Origin: Liolophura sinensis
Lineage: Eukaryota > Mollusca > Polyplacophora > Chitonida > Chitonidae
Length of the DNA stretch: 64,000 bases
NCBI RefSeq assembly: GCF_032854445.1
Contig: NC_088295.1
Coordinates: forward strand, 80,444,028 to 80,508,027
Direction of reading: 5' to 3'
The notes under the pieces were generated by a model. It ran no database searches, had not been told where the DNA came from, and saw only the letters and a list, made by a program, of their open reading frames with translations. Of the stretch, positions 37,530 to 49,159 are shown piece after piece. Each line of letters opens with the position of its first letter. The stretch's first letter is position 1. The position numbers and the translations under genes were made by a program.

Positions 37530-40240
37530 GAATGACAAACGACCACTGGTCAGTCCTGGACTTCTCTCTGGCTTTGTCCACCTTTGAAGCCTGAAGCTTG
37601 CCTGACCTGTGGTCAGGGGAGAAACCAGAGTTATAGCCTGACCCCTGCCGAGAACACTGATACACTATGATGGACTGCCCTCCACAGTCAATTAAACACA
37701 ATGGCTCCCACAGAGTTTCTAAAGCTGTCGGGACTAACTAGGAAATTGACGTTTGCCATTCTGCACACGGGAAATGTACACTAAGGTTGTCCAGCCATGC
37801 ATGAGCGCATGCTGGTGCGTGCGTAGCACTGCCAGGTACAGCGTTTCTCACCTAGAAGAGATCACAGTGGTAATCGCTGACTTCTGTCCACTTGTCAATG
37901 TTAATTCTCAGTCATCAGAGCTGTTGGGGGCTTTGTCTGGGCTAATTGTGAGCCAAAAGTGAACAGTCACACATCAATTGCTTTACCTTGGCCATTTTTT
38001 CCTGCATCCTGCATCCAGTTCAGGAAAATGATATCTGATCTGAGTGATGAGATCAGCCCACGTCTTCTCCTTGCCTTCTGTCCACTCCATTATTACAGGC
38101 AAACAGCGCACTGAACTTAGCCCATATATCACAGACTGTCTCATTAAAACAATTAAACGATGACTTCACTGGAGAACAGTACTAGAGAAATTAGAGATGG
38201 CATGATTGCAAGATTAATCAACATCAGATCAAACTTTGCTAACTAAGACTGTAATTACCCAGATAACAGGTTACATGTGCAACATGGAGCTGACTGGAAA
38301 ACAAAGAGAGGCCAACTACGGGCTTGTGTTCACATTTGAATGTAACAGTAAAGAACACATTTATAACTTGTCAACCACTGTCCTGTCTCTATCGTCCCCA
38401 GTCCCCACCTGGCGTAGTGATACGCTGGCAAACACGATCGTATTGTCCCACCTTAATAAAACCAGCCATAGAAAATTCATGATATTGACACAAGATAAAT
38501 AAAATGACAAGTTGTGCTGAAAAAGTTATGTCATCGTTCAGTGCTTCTCACTGTGGGATTTGTTCCCAGAAATTGTTCCTACACTAATCCCAGCCCACTT
38601 CAGGTAATTTATACTGTAATCCAGCTGTTCTCCTTGACAGAAATTGTAATTAAATTTCGAGAGGCAAATTTTGAAAATCACAGGGGTCCATTACAGTTCA
38701 GAGCTCGTCCTGTTTAAGCTGGCCTTTATGACGCTCAAGCTAATATTGCAGGTAACATTGATGACTGACTCTGAGCAAGCCAAGCCGGATTTACCCAAGT
38801 ACACACCTGCATGTGCGAACAAACACAAATTGATTAATTATTACAGCACAAATAATTAGCTGTTATAACAGTTTTCTTTCATAGGGGATCAAGCAAGGTG
38901 GCAAATATACGACCACACACATGCCTGTCAATGCTTATTTTTTCTTTATCTCTTGTCACTGTACAAAACCATCCTCTATGTATACACAACATATAGAGCA
39001 AATACATTAACATCCAGCTTAAAATAAAACAATTATCCAATTACCTGACTGTCACTGCTTTTATTGCTTGACACAGTTCTCTTTGCTAAATTCATAAAAA
39101 AAGGTTGACATTCAACTTTAAAAATAGAATTCTCGAAGCATCAGGCATACCATGGGCCTAGAGTTTTTCTTTTCCATGCTGTGCAGGAATTGATACCAAT
39201 TAAAGCCAACACATGGGTATCAGGGAAATTTTAATAGTTGCATGGGATGGAAGAGGCCCTAAGTTAATGGTTTACCTGAGTGGGGGATGGGTGGCGTTCC
39301 CTGGGTATTATCACCTGAGAACAGGAGATAAAACCCTGTTACCTTTTGTCCTTCTGTCATTAAACAAATGTGTGGGACATTTATGGCTGTTGCAGACCTT
39401 GTGCCATGTAAGGCACTGTGAACTCTAACAGGAGACTTAACTGTCACCTCCCAGCTTAATGGCAATGAAACATTAAAATTATATCTCTTTCTGGCACCTT
39501 GAAGGTCGCTCAAACAGGAACTTTGTCTTCCAGGAAACACCTTAATTATAGTGGCAGATAACATAAACTTTATGTGCATTTCACATTGTAATGTTCTGAG
39601 CCTATCAAGAAAGGTATTCTCTCACACAGAACAGCATGATGTTCCCATTAACAAACCAGCTAAACTTCATTCTCTGGAATTGCCAATTATTCTTAAAGTA
39701 TTCTATCACAGCATTTCTATCACGAGTTCAAGTGAACTCAAAAGAAATACCAGCAACCTTAGTCTTTTATCAAAGAAAAATAAATGATAGAGAACTGATT
39801 TAATTAATCCTCGCTTAATGCCATACTAAAGACTACAGGTGGAGGAAATCAGAGTGCAAAATGCGCTCACCAACCTTATCAAATTCACTAACAATTTTCC
39901 ACAGTGTGTAAGACAGAACTCATGAATGGATATTTGTTTTGGATAATTTTTTTTTTTTTTTTTTGTGATCAGGATTTTCATGAAGGCAGAAAACATATTA
40001 TCTCCATACAAACAAATGTTCAAAGAAACCCGTGAGCCCACAGGTCAGTGGTTTACCTTGGTTTCTCTGGTTTTCTCAGCCCATAAAAGTAACTGCTTAT
40101 CTAGAGTGTGGTCTTGAACAAGGAAAAATATAAATAAATATAGCTGCTAATGTAGCAATGCCGCGGTTCAAGCTGCTATTTTTGGTCTATGTTGCATCAC
40201 CTCCGGTTAATTGAATGGTGTGTATTTATGCATTGGTATA
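37530..40240. other. Gene-free CpG-poor stretch
   Basis: No supportable gene. 37540-38470 and 39160-39560 are less AT-rich and of high complexity and may hold regulatory DNA. Short ORFs (37753-37962, 38236-38502, 39213-39428, 39259-39579 and others) overlap on opposite strands and look like chance. T-rich run at about 39948-39964. Confidence 0.5.
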
Positions 40241-40247
40241 TAACCAA

Positions 40248-40499
40248 CTTAGCACGCCAGCGCATTGCAATGACCCAGGAACCTCTTACCAATGGGGTCG
40301 CTTCGAGTTCAATCCAGCTCATATTGGCTTCCTCTCCGGCCATTAGTGGGGAGGTCTGACAGCAACCTGCGGATGGTCATAGGTTTCCTTGGGCTCTGCC
40401 TGGTTTTCTCGAGCCATAATGCTGGCTGCCCTCATGTAAGTGAAATATTATTCAGTATGGCATAAAACACCCCTCAAATAAATAAATAAATAAATAAAT
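40248..40499 (+). mobile_element. Family A SINE, nearly full length
   Basis: It starts inside the tRNA-like head (ACTTAGCACGCCAGCGCATT), contains GACCCAGGAACCTCTTACC, a box B-like TCGAGTTCAATCCAGC, the body GGTCTGACAGCAACCTGCGG, and an A-rich tail (AAATAAATAAATAAATAAAT). The first 20-25 bp with box A are missing. Confidence 0.92.
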
Positions 40500-40974
40500 G
40501 CCATCGACTTAATTAGAAAGCATAAATTCTTCATAGCCATCAATGTTTGGCATGTACATGTAAACGTGCCACATGCAGTTAATCGGCTTTTGGACACGTC
40601 CTCTGTTTTGTAACACAGCTGAACGATGTTCAGCATACGTACAGTATATACATAGCCATTTTTATGCAATGATTTTCAATTTTATCGCAGTAACAGTTTT
40701 CTGTCACAAGGCCTGCAAATATGGAGGAAATTGCAGGGTGATCAGAATTTGCAACAAAAGTATACATCCCTGGAAGAAAATAAGAACAGTTTCATGATCA
40801 GGGCACCAAACTATGTCAGGCAATATGTTTAGAATCCTCTAATTCAAAGTTTTCACATGACATCACTTCTGCTGTACTCTTCGTACACATTGCATTACTT
40901 TTCTTTCCAAATAGTGCCCAGGGAAATTTGTTAAAGTTGATCAGACATGGGGTTTTGAAGAAAGTGACTTTCAA

Positions 40975-41696
40975 ATGTTTTCACTTCAACCCAAAATGGT
41001 CGCCAAGGCACATGACACAGGTCACCCAAATTTTTACCTGTTAAAATTCATCACGAGGTCTACCACATTTCCCAGTTTCACACATTTCCGTTGAGCACTT
41101 TTAGCTGTAAAAGTTTTTGAGTTTGGAAAATGTAAAAATGGCGATTTTGTTTTGGACATGTCCTACTTGTTGTCGTATAATTTTTTCTCCTTTCCTTGGG
41201 ATGATACTGGGCATTAAGATGGCATGTCTAGCTTCATTGGTTAAGGAAATATGCCCACTTCCAGTTTTGAAGATGTCACTTCCGGTTTTGCAAAAATTGC
41301 TTTTTTGGAATCAGCGTCCAAAACTGTATCAGATAGGACTATTTGCTAGACATCTGTAGAAGTGTAGAAATTACTAGCAAAAAACAAATTTTTGGGCACG
41401 TCATTTTCACCCCATAGTGAGCTTGAATAATTTTCGAGCAAGAAAGTACTCATGAACAAAGTTGACATGCATAGCCTCTTTGCAACAGCAGTTTAAATTT
41501 CAGTTCAATTTCATCAGTCATTCTGGAGAAAAAGACTTTTGGGGTTTCGCACAAAATCCAATATGGCTGCCAAGACACGTGACCAAATGATTCCAAAAGC
41601 TACACAGCACAGCTTTAGATCCTTTCCTAAGGCATACTAAAGCTTCAGGAATGTACCATTTGTCATTTTCTCACAAATGTATCACAAAATTGGTGA

Positions 41697-41730
<34 letters not shown>

Positions 41731-41745
41731 CCTAACAATTTCAAT
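40975..41745. mobile_element. Unclassified dispersed-repeat candidate ending in (AAT)n
   Basis: AACCCAAAATGGTCGCCAAG at the left and AATCCAATATGGCTGCCAAG at the right, each followed by a CACRTGAC segment, are similar in the same orientation about 570 bp apart. An (AAT)11 tract and CCTAACAATTTCAATAGGG follow. A microsatellite-like end after a body is typical of some retroelements, but no coding region is visible. ORF 41117-41359 lies inside and is not recognisable. Confidence 0.4.
41698..41730. repeat. (AAT)11 microsatellite
   Basis: A perfect trinucleotide run, directly followed by CCTAACAATTTCAATAGGG. Confidence 0.95.
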
Positions 41746-41995
41746 AGGGATTCAAGCTTGAATCTAAATTTCTAAAATGAAGCAAGAACTGTGTTCAAGA
41801 CAATACACAAGCTTTTCACACAAAGGTCATGCAAATTAGAATCGTTTACAGATCTTTGATTATTGGCTGGCATAAGCTTTTACTACTAACAATATATGAT
41901 CAAAATAATTTTAAAAAACCATATCATCTCTGAATCCACCAAAACTTAAAACTTTACATGCAAAATGATTAGAGCTGTACTCTAAACACTCTACT

Positions 41996-42100
41996 CTATA
42001 TATATATGTATATATCTATATATATATATATATATATGTATATATCTATATCTATATATATATATATATCTATATCTATATATATATATATATATATCTA

Positions 42101-42152
<52 letters not shown>
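41996..42152. repeat. (TA)n / (TATC) microsatellite
   Basis: About 157 bp of TA dinucleotides interrupted by TATC and TGTA variants, ending in a pure TA run of about 40 bp. Expected to be highly length-variable. Confidence 0.95.
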
Positions 42153-42159
<7 letters not shown>

Positions 42160-42537
42160 TAAAAATGACAATTTGGTCATCATGAGAGCATTGAAATGGT
42201 CCAAAAATTGACCTACACCTGTACATCACCTGGAGATGTAGCCTGTATATGGATAAACCATCAGATGAAATTGTAACTGCACAATATGATGACAGGCTGG
42301 TGTTTCAAAATTGTTTCATGACTGCTAAAAAGCTACAAAAAAGCTGACTGGATAGTTTCAGACAGAAAAAAATCAAGACTTGAAACAGAACTAAAAAGGA
42401 AAAAAACAGGAATAAGAACTGAGCAGACTTCAAAAGAAGTGAACACAAACTCGAAAACACTAAATATACTGAAGAAAAACACTGCTGTAGACTGAAATCG
42501 AACTAGGACACAGATCAGAAAAGAAAAAACTCAGAGA

Positions 42538-42700
42538 GGGATCAGAAATCAAAAATGGCAAAGGCATCAGAAAACAAAACTGGGAAAGGCATCAGAAAAC
42601 AAAACTGGGAAATCAAAACTGGGAAAGGCATCAGAAAACAAAACTGGGAAAGGCATCAAAAAACAAAACTGGGAAAGGGATCAGAAAACAAAGCTCTGAA
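42538..42700. repeat. 25-bp tandem repeat, about 6 copies
   Basis: Units of AGGCATCAGAAAACAAAACT plus GGGAA recur; one unit near 42606 is shortened and the outer units are diverged (GATCAGAAATCAAAAATGG). The neighbouring purine-rich DNA 42360-42800 is lower-complexity with related words. Confidence 0.9.
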
Positions 42701-42709
42701 AATTGAGTA

Positions 42710-43680
42710 AAAAAAATTTTTCCACAGGGATCAGAAACCATCACTGAAGATAGATGAAAGGAATTTAGCACCATTCAAGAGAGATCAGAAAACAAAGATG
42801 CACAGAGATCTGAAAGCAGTGGTGTTTTTAAATCATGTCCATGTACACCACTGCTTAGGTAATTAAAAACACTATTGCTGAGCATTTAAAAACACCACTG
42901 TGGAGGGATTAAAAAAACAACAACACGGCAGTGATTAGAACACCTGACTGAAAAAAATGAAACCAAGTAACAAGTAATAGCGTGTAAAATGGTATTACAA
43001 ACATCTGTACTGGTATCAGGTGTTCTTTACAACCAAACAAGGTTGCCATTATGTGAAGCTAACCCCGGTTATTAACAATTCCTGTTCATGTATTATGGGT
43101 TATGACTGGGTGGTACCTGAAGAGAAGAAGTTCCTGACACACTCTTAATGTCAGAAATTATCTCAAACTCAGAGCTGGATGAAGTCTTCCTCCAGAGAAT
43201 ACTGATGGACCATTAACACTAATTCTCCCACACTTGCTTTGTCTTGGCTCTATTAGCCCACATAGTTACCCATTATCTCATTGTGAATGGATGCTAACAA
43301 ACCCTGAAAACCCTCAAATGCTGCCTTCCCATCAGGCCATGCTCTGTCACTTAACTTACACTTTGTTGAAGGCTGTTCAAAATATTTGATCACATAATTT
43401 TCTAATGTTCAAAGGTGAGAACATTATACATCCATATAACGGAAATTATGCACAAGCTTATTTTTCTGTTGTCAATTTCAATTCTATTTTCTGGTTTACA
43501 TACTACAGGTGAAAACTCTGATGTTTTGCACACAATTTCTTTTCACAGCTATTCGTCCTTCGCATACTTGTAATCTACTTGATGTTATCATTACATATGA
43601 AAATATACCACAATGGAGGCTACAAAGTACGACAGTCTTCCCCCATGTGGTGACATTCTCTAAGCAGGCTTGTTTCCAGT
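42710..43680. other. Gene-free CpG-poor stretch
   Basis: No ORF of note. The first part is A-rich and related in words to the 25-bp repeat; the part 43040-43340 is of higher complexity. Confidence 0.5.
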
Positions 43681-43689
43681 GCTAGATAA

Positions 43690-44010
43690 TCGCTAATGAA
43701 ATGAATTGATTTCCTCTCCCAGGCAACTGAGTCACTGAACGAAGAGAGATCGATAGAAAGCCTTTGCAGATGACGATTTGCAATTCGCAGATCTATTGTG
43801 AGGGGGTCGTGCTGGTTAAGTGGTCCTTGTAACTAAGAACTTTTTGCTGATACTCCCTGATTCTGGCTGCGGCCTAAAGAGGCTTTATTGCCCCTTGAAC
43901 TGCTCCAATGTAGCAGGCAGATTACCCGAAGGCTGGGCCGTGGGAAAACAATAACAAAGCTCAAAGTCTTCTCTTTCTAATTTGCATTAGTCTTAGAGGT
44001 GGAATACCGC
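43690..44010. promoter_or_regulatory. Candidate enhancer with abutting SOX sites and a POU octamer
   Basis: AACAAT (43947-43952) and AACAAAG (43953-43959) lie head to tail, and the perfect octamer ATTTGCAT follows at 43980-43987. SOX-POU pairs are a known composite arrangement in SoxB/Pou targets, although usually closer. The flanks are GC-richer, non-repetitive and retain CpG (GAACGAAGAGAGATCGATAG, CTGCGGCC). I infer a cis-regulatory element. Confidence 0.4.
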
Positions 44011-44339
44011 TGACATATACCTTACCCTCAATCATGATAATAACTTTACCAACATCAACAATTTTTTTTGTCTTTACAATTATGAAAAAGATGTAATTGC
44101 CGATGGTAACGTTTTCAGGAATCAAAAGCAATTTTCTTTGAATTGTGCAGATGACTGAAGGCTAACCATTGGTTAACACAGAGCGATTCCTCAAATAAGA
44201 ACGAGGGCTGTATGATGGTGTACTGGCCTCTAATATAAAATGCTTTACACAAAAGTATGGTAAGCTGATCATAAAACTACAGCCAACTCTGCAAAGGACT
44301 GAAATAACAAGCCTGATTTAATTACAACTACAACAATTA

Positions 44340-44620
44340 AATATATTGCTCCTCACAGTGCACTGAGTAAACAAAGAGGCCTCCAAGAGCTGGGCACTTG
44401 GGCTCTCCCAAAAGATTTGTAAATTAAGTTTTGCATTTGAGTAACGCTATCTAAATGAGCAGACCCATGGCAGTTAGCCTAGAGCGCCCTCTGGTGGTCA
44501 TCATCATTACCGCTTCCAATAGCCTTCCTCACCTTAACCCAATGTAACAGCATCGCCAAGGTCAATGTAAAGGTCACCCAGCCACCCAAGCTTTCTAATC
44601 TAATTACAGATCTGTCAAGC
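44340..44620. promoter_or_regulatory. Candidate insulator/regulatory block with CTCF-type motif
   Basis: On the minus strand 44482-44497 reads CCACCAGAGGGCGCTC, which fits the 16-bp CTCF core CCASYAGRKGGCRSYV at every position. It lies in high-complexity DNA that also holds GTAAACAAAG (forkhead/SOX-like) at about 44367. CTCF is an ancient bilaterian insulator protein with a conserved zinc-finger recognition. The CpG inside the motif survives in a CpG-poor domain. Confidence 0.5.
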
Positions 44621-44629
44621 ACACATAAT

Positions 44630-46370
44630 AGCGAAGCAGTGTACAAAAGTAATCTTTCAGCTTCTTCTGTTGTTTTATTACTCTAGATCTAACACTTGCA
44701 GCCAACGAGGAGCCTACTTTAAAGGAAGGCTACTAGATACTTCTACATGTATGTAATATGCTATACACAAAAATTCCATGATTATATTTACTACATGAAA
44801 TCATCTGATACTTTCCAGATTCAGAAGATTAAACTAACTAATTTGAACAGAAAAAAATGAAATATTTGGTTTTTATTCCTTAGTATGCAGATTAGGACGT
44901 GTCTTATCATACAGCTACAAAAAGGTTCTCAGTTTTCTCCTTGGGGCATGACAGTAGCTTGAAACTACAGATTTCCTAAGATTTAGTTATAAGTCCAGTA
45001 AGGAGGGGTCTCTAAGCTATTCTTGTGTCCCAAGTTCGTTTATTTCTGAAAATTTCTGAACACACATGTACATAAAATAAAGTGGTAATTAAGAGATATA
45101 AAATAGGCCTCAAAAATTAAAATTTTTGAAAAAATGTTCATCATAACTTTCTTCATTCCATTACAACTACAACCTTCATTTTTTTCCTTTTTCACATATC
45201 CTTTACTTTAACTGTATTAAAGATATCAAAATCTATGTATCTATGTCCAAGATGAAAGATCAGCAATTACAGGTAATACAATAACCTATCCATATATATT
45301 GTTAATCGTTAATCTTTCAAATTAGCTTCTCCAAAGAATAGGTAGATAATTAATGTGGTTACATACCAATATTCTGCCAAACTACTAATTGCAGTTTCAT
45401 CAAAACTCAATCAAATTAAATTTAAATAACCTTCTAAAATGACCCATTTTTGCAATGGGACCCAATTCCACAAAGCAGGCTTTAACTGATTTTAATTCAA
45501 TCTCGACTTGGACAACTGCTTCTTATTCTCTGAAGTTAAACTTGCGACAACTTTATGAAAGATGAAAGAATCACAATTTGCACTTCATGGGATGTTAATT
45601 ATATAAAACATTAAAGATTTAAATTTGACTGATGTCAAAAAAGGATACATCAGTACCAGCTAGTGTATATGTTTAAGGCCAGGAAGTCCATGTTTTTCAG
45701 TAAGGGGTTTGATGGAGCTTGTTGGCATGATCAGTACAGCATACCAAGGTGATACATCCTGACAGAATCACCGCAAAACAAGTTAGCAGTGAGTCATGAG
45801 ATGAGCCCAGCACTTTTTATCACAACTTATATAGATCAAACCCTGGTTGGTAGAGGTCAGGCCTGCTTGGTTCTGGGTAGTCCACCAGCAAGGCTATAAC
45901 CAGGGGGTGAACAACCTGATCATAAATACAACTGACAGTGACAGTCAATCTACACAAAATGTGCACAACTTGATCTCTGATCTCCAAATGTAATTTAGGT
46001 CAATTTGCCTCCTGTCAAAGTAGGGGGATCCAATCAAGTTAAAAACAGTTATTTCAGTGCCAAGCCAATCACGATGTGAACGTCCCAGGTTCTGAATACC
46101 CTCAAATCAACCCCTTTCTCAACCTCTGCAGCCAGCCTTAAATTTCAAGCTTACCAACCAACTCTGTCAATGGAATATTAATAACTGTTAGCGGTTTTGT
46201 GTTTACCTCGAATAACTAGCTATTGTGAACCCAGTAATGTGTTTCATCAGCTCTCAAACAAACCATACTAATTCCCCACACTTGCCCATTTCCCTTTTTT
46301 CTGCTCTTTTTGGTTGAGCAGGTCTAAGATTGAGAAGCTGTAATTTCATACCAGTCCACAAATCAAAGCA
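44630..46370. other. Gene-free CpG-poor stretch
   Basis: No ORF long enough to note. At 45457-45500 GGGACCCAATTCCACAAAGC resembles the end of MITE-like repeats, but no matching right end is clear. Confidence 0.45.
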
Positions 46371-46379
46371 TTTGTCATA

Positions 46380-46770
46380 AAAACGGTAACATTCCAGTTG
46401 GGGTCAAAGGGCATGGACTGCAGTGGTACCCTAAGCAAGGCCCATCAAATCAAATCACCGATTGTCAACCACTAACATTTGTCAGGGTTGTTTTCATAGG
46501 GAAGGAGGGAGGCCCGCTGCATCAAATTGCATGCCAAGGATCTCTCATGGGAAACATTGGTCGATCAGCAAAATTGCCCAAAATTGACAAGTCTGCCGCA
46601 TCATGACAAACAAACGGGGCGGTTTGGAACACAAATCTGTAGCCCTCTCCAATCAGAAAGGTAATTAGTAGTCGTCATCAATTTTGTTCTGTCTAATATT
46701 TCCTCCGCTCCGTTTGGTATAAATCAACAAACCATCATTCTACTATGTTAGCTGGACTGCATTAACCAAT
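46380..46770. promoter_or_regulatory. Candidate conserved non-coding block
   Basis: High-complexity DNA with several TALE/homeodomain and Runx-like cores: CCGATTGTCAACCACTAAC near 46456, AAATTGACAAG near 46571, GGTAATTAGTAG near 46659 and CCAATCAG near 46766. CpG is locally higher than in the surrounding domain. No ORF. Enhancer function is inferred. Confidence 0.35.
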
Positions 46771-46929
46771 CAGCCAATGGCCAGGGTCCTCCCTAACTCT
46801 GGACAGTACAGTAGCAACATGAACCGGAACAATGGAAAGTGAATTACCGAGGGTTACAGCAATGGATGTTGTTTAAGTCAGATCTGGCATGTCTAACACG
46901 ATGAACAGAGATACTACACAGACTTGTTA

Positions 46930-47190
46930 GAACATGGATCAGATCACTGACACTATCACAGCATTTACACACAACTGGCAATCCTATACATGTACCAGTA
47001 CTGTATACACTATACATAATAACACGGCTGAGACATTAACACAGCCAGGGACCTATATCAACCACTATCACCATTTATTTATGTACAGCTGGTCTTTAAA
47101 AGGAACTCGAAAATGTTACCAAGACTGAACTAAATCTACACTGAAACAGTCTGAACAAAGGTTATGGCTTCAGTTCAAATGGTAGCTTAA
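46930..47190. other. No feature
   Basis: One short ORF (46934-47128) of Thr-rich, low-complexity character; not supported as a gene. Confidence 0.4.
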
Positions 47191-47194
47191 GTAC

Positions 47195-47830
47195 TGGTAA
47201 AAATGGCTAAGTCCAAAACCTGATAATTTGAATAAACATGTAAATATATCTAATTAATTAAAATCATTTTTTGATGAGGTTTTCAAAGCATTTCCATTGT
47301 CCCAACCAAATTCAGCACGACAGTGTAAAAACTGTGGCAACAGTTGACCCAAACAAAAAATCTTACCTTGGTCTACTATAGTACTGGCTTGGATAAAATG
47401 GCTAAGTCAAAAACCTGATAATTTGAATATATGCAAACATCTGTAATTTATAATCAAAATGAGTAAATGTCCAAATCATGTACATCATTCCTACCAAGTT
47501 TCACAAAGGTGATGTGAAAACTCTGAGATCAGCAAACCCAAACATTTATTTATTTATTTATTTTTGGTGTTTTATGCCATACTCAAGACTTTGTTATATG
47601 ATGGGGGCCAGCATTATGGCGAAGCAGCCCAGGGGAAAAACCCATGACCATCTGCAGGTTGCTGGAAGACCTTCCCATTTATCGCTGGAGAGGAAGCCAG
47701 CATGAGCGGGACTTGAACTCAGAGCTGGGCTAGTGAGCTAACCAAACTGAGTGCAAACTCAAACATAAAACTTTATTCAACTGACCCAAACAAAAACTTT
47801 GTATAAAGGGCAAGCTAAAAATTCATAACT
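47195..47830. repeat. Tandem duplication of about 195 bp, second copy split by a SINE
   Basis: AAATGGCTAAGTCCAAAACC with TGATAATTTGAATA at 47201 recurs at 47396 (195 bp later). Downstream words such as TTGACCCAAACAAAAA (about 47344) recur after the SINE at about 47780, about 215 bp apart once the insertion is removed. The units are clearly diverged. No coding role. Confidence 0.75.
47546..47752 (-). mobile_element. Family A SINE with target-site duplication and deleted head
   Basis: The tail (TTATTTATTTATTTATT on the plus strand) is at the left and TGAGCTAACCAAACTGAG, a piece of the tRNA-like head, at the right; about 40 bp between body and head are missing. The direct repeats GCAAACCCAAACAT (47532-47545) and GCAAACTCAAACAT (47753-47766) differ at one of 14 bases and mark the insertion. 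The short ORF at 47478-47705 runs into it and is not a gene. Confidence 0.93.
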
Positions 47831-47839
47831 GGCAAACAA

Positions 47840-48560
47840 TCAGTGGAACTTTAGAGCATTCATTGTCAGTATTTACCAGTCTATAAAGCAGAGAAAAAAT
47901 ACTGCCCTGACCAGAATGTCTTTACTACTCATAAATATCACATTTGCATCAATAAATCTTGTTTGCCTCAATCATACAAAAAGTTATACAACTTATGGAC
48001 ATCTACCCATTATGCATTTTCAAGGTGCCTCAGTAACTCAGAATACATCTGAACAACAACAAAACTACATTTCACCAATGTGACAAGGTTATAAATCACG
48101 AATGACAAAAATATAGGCTACAAGTACTGGACACTGTTGTACTCTAGTCTTCTTTGTTGTGTGTGGTTAGCTGAAATTACGTGTAATTTGTCACCTTTAT
48201 ATCCAGAGAGCACACAAGCAGTAAAGTCACTGGCTGCACATAACTGACATGGGGTCAAACAAATTGTTGGACATTCGGTCACTGTCACGCTGACTCTAGA
48301 GGACAAGGCTTCAGGAACAATAAAATTAATAAAAATTTACATAATATGTATTACCCACCCTTTAGACTCTCCAAATCTTTGTACAAATCACACTTCTTTC
48401 GCATCAACAGAAGAATGAAACAAATGAGATACCCAAGTATACATGTAATTGAAATTAAAATGAGATAATATAAGATGGCTTTCTAAAAACATGGGACATC
48501 AATGCCTACAGATGTGAACCAAAATGGGAAATACTGTAAAGTTTTATTTTGGAATCTGGA
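47840..48560. other. Gene-free CpG-poor stretch
   Basis: No supportable gene; ORF 48118-48306 is unrecognised. No motif cluster seen. Confidence 0.45.
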
Positions 48561-48570
48561 TAACATAGTT

Positions 48571-48950
48571 ACATCATATACCTACACATTATATACCCAC
48601 ATATCATTTTCCATATACATATTATATACTATATATCCATGCATCATCCACATACCATAAAACCAAATTTACTATATATTTATGCATCGTCCACATACCA
48701 TAACCAAATTTACCATATATCCATGCATCGTCCACATACCATAAAACCAAATTTAAAATATATCCATGCAGGTGTAGATCCATAAAACCAAATTTACCAT
48801 ATATCCATACATCATCCACATACCATAAAACCAAATTTACTATATATCCATGCATCATCCACATACCATAAACCAAATTTACTATATATCCATGCATCAT
48901 CCACATACCATGAAACCAAATTTACCATACATCCATGTATCAACCGTATA
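48571..48950. repeat. Tandem repeat of 41-43 bp with degenerate flank
   Basis: Units containing AACCAAATTTACCATATATC then CATGCATCATCCACATACCA start at 48661, 48702, 48745 and onward. A decayed continuation with CATATATCCATACACC words runs to about 49150. Minus ORFs rich in WYVDDAWIY words (48622-48906, 48812-49051) are translations of the array. Confidence 0.9.
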
Positions 48951-49159
48951 CCATGGAACCAAATACATGCACACATATTTTTCCCACATCTAACATACCA
49001 TATATCACTTTCCCCATTCATCATATATCCATACACCATATATTCATACATTATCCATATGACATATTATTAAAAACAAACATTATATATTCACACATCC
49101 CATTCTCATACATCCAGACCACCATACTAGTATATCTGTACATCATGCATCACTCTGTA

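Noticed and set aside
36846-37701. Three minus-strand ORFs of 204-260 codons, Ser/Thr-rich
   Set aside because: Artefacts of the stop-free 37-bp unit; the same DNA is open in all three frames.
45457-45600. MITE-like end (GGGACCCAATTCCACAAAGC)
   Set aside because: No convincing inverted partner or target duplication could be found downstream.
48622-49051. Minus ORFs with repeated WYVDD/MHGYI words, reminiscent at first sight of a reverse transcriptase YxDD motif
   Set aside because: The words repeat every 41-43 bp with the DNA array and lack any other polymerase motif.
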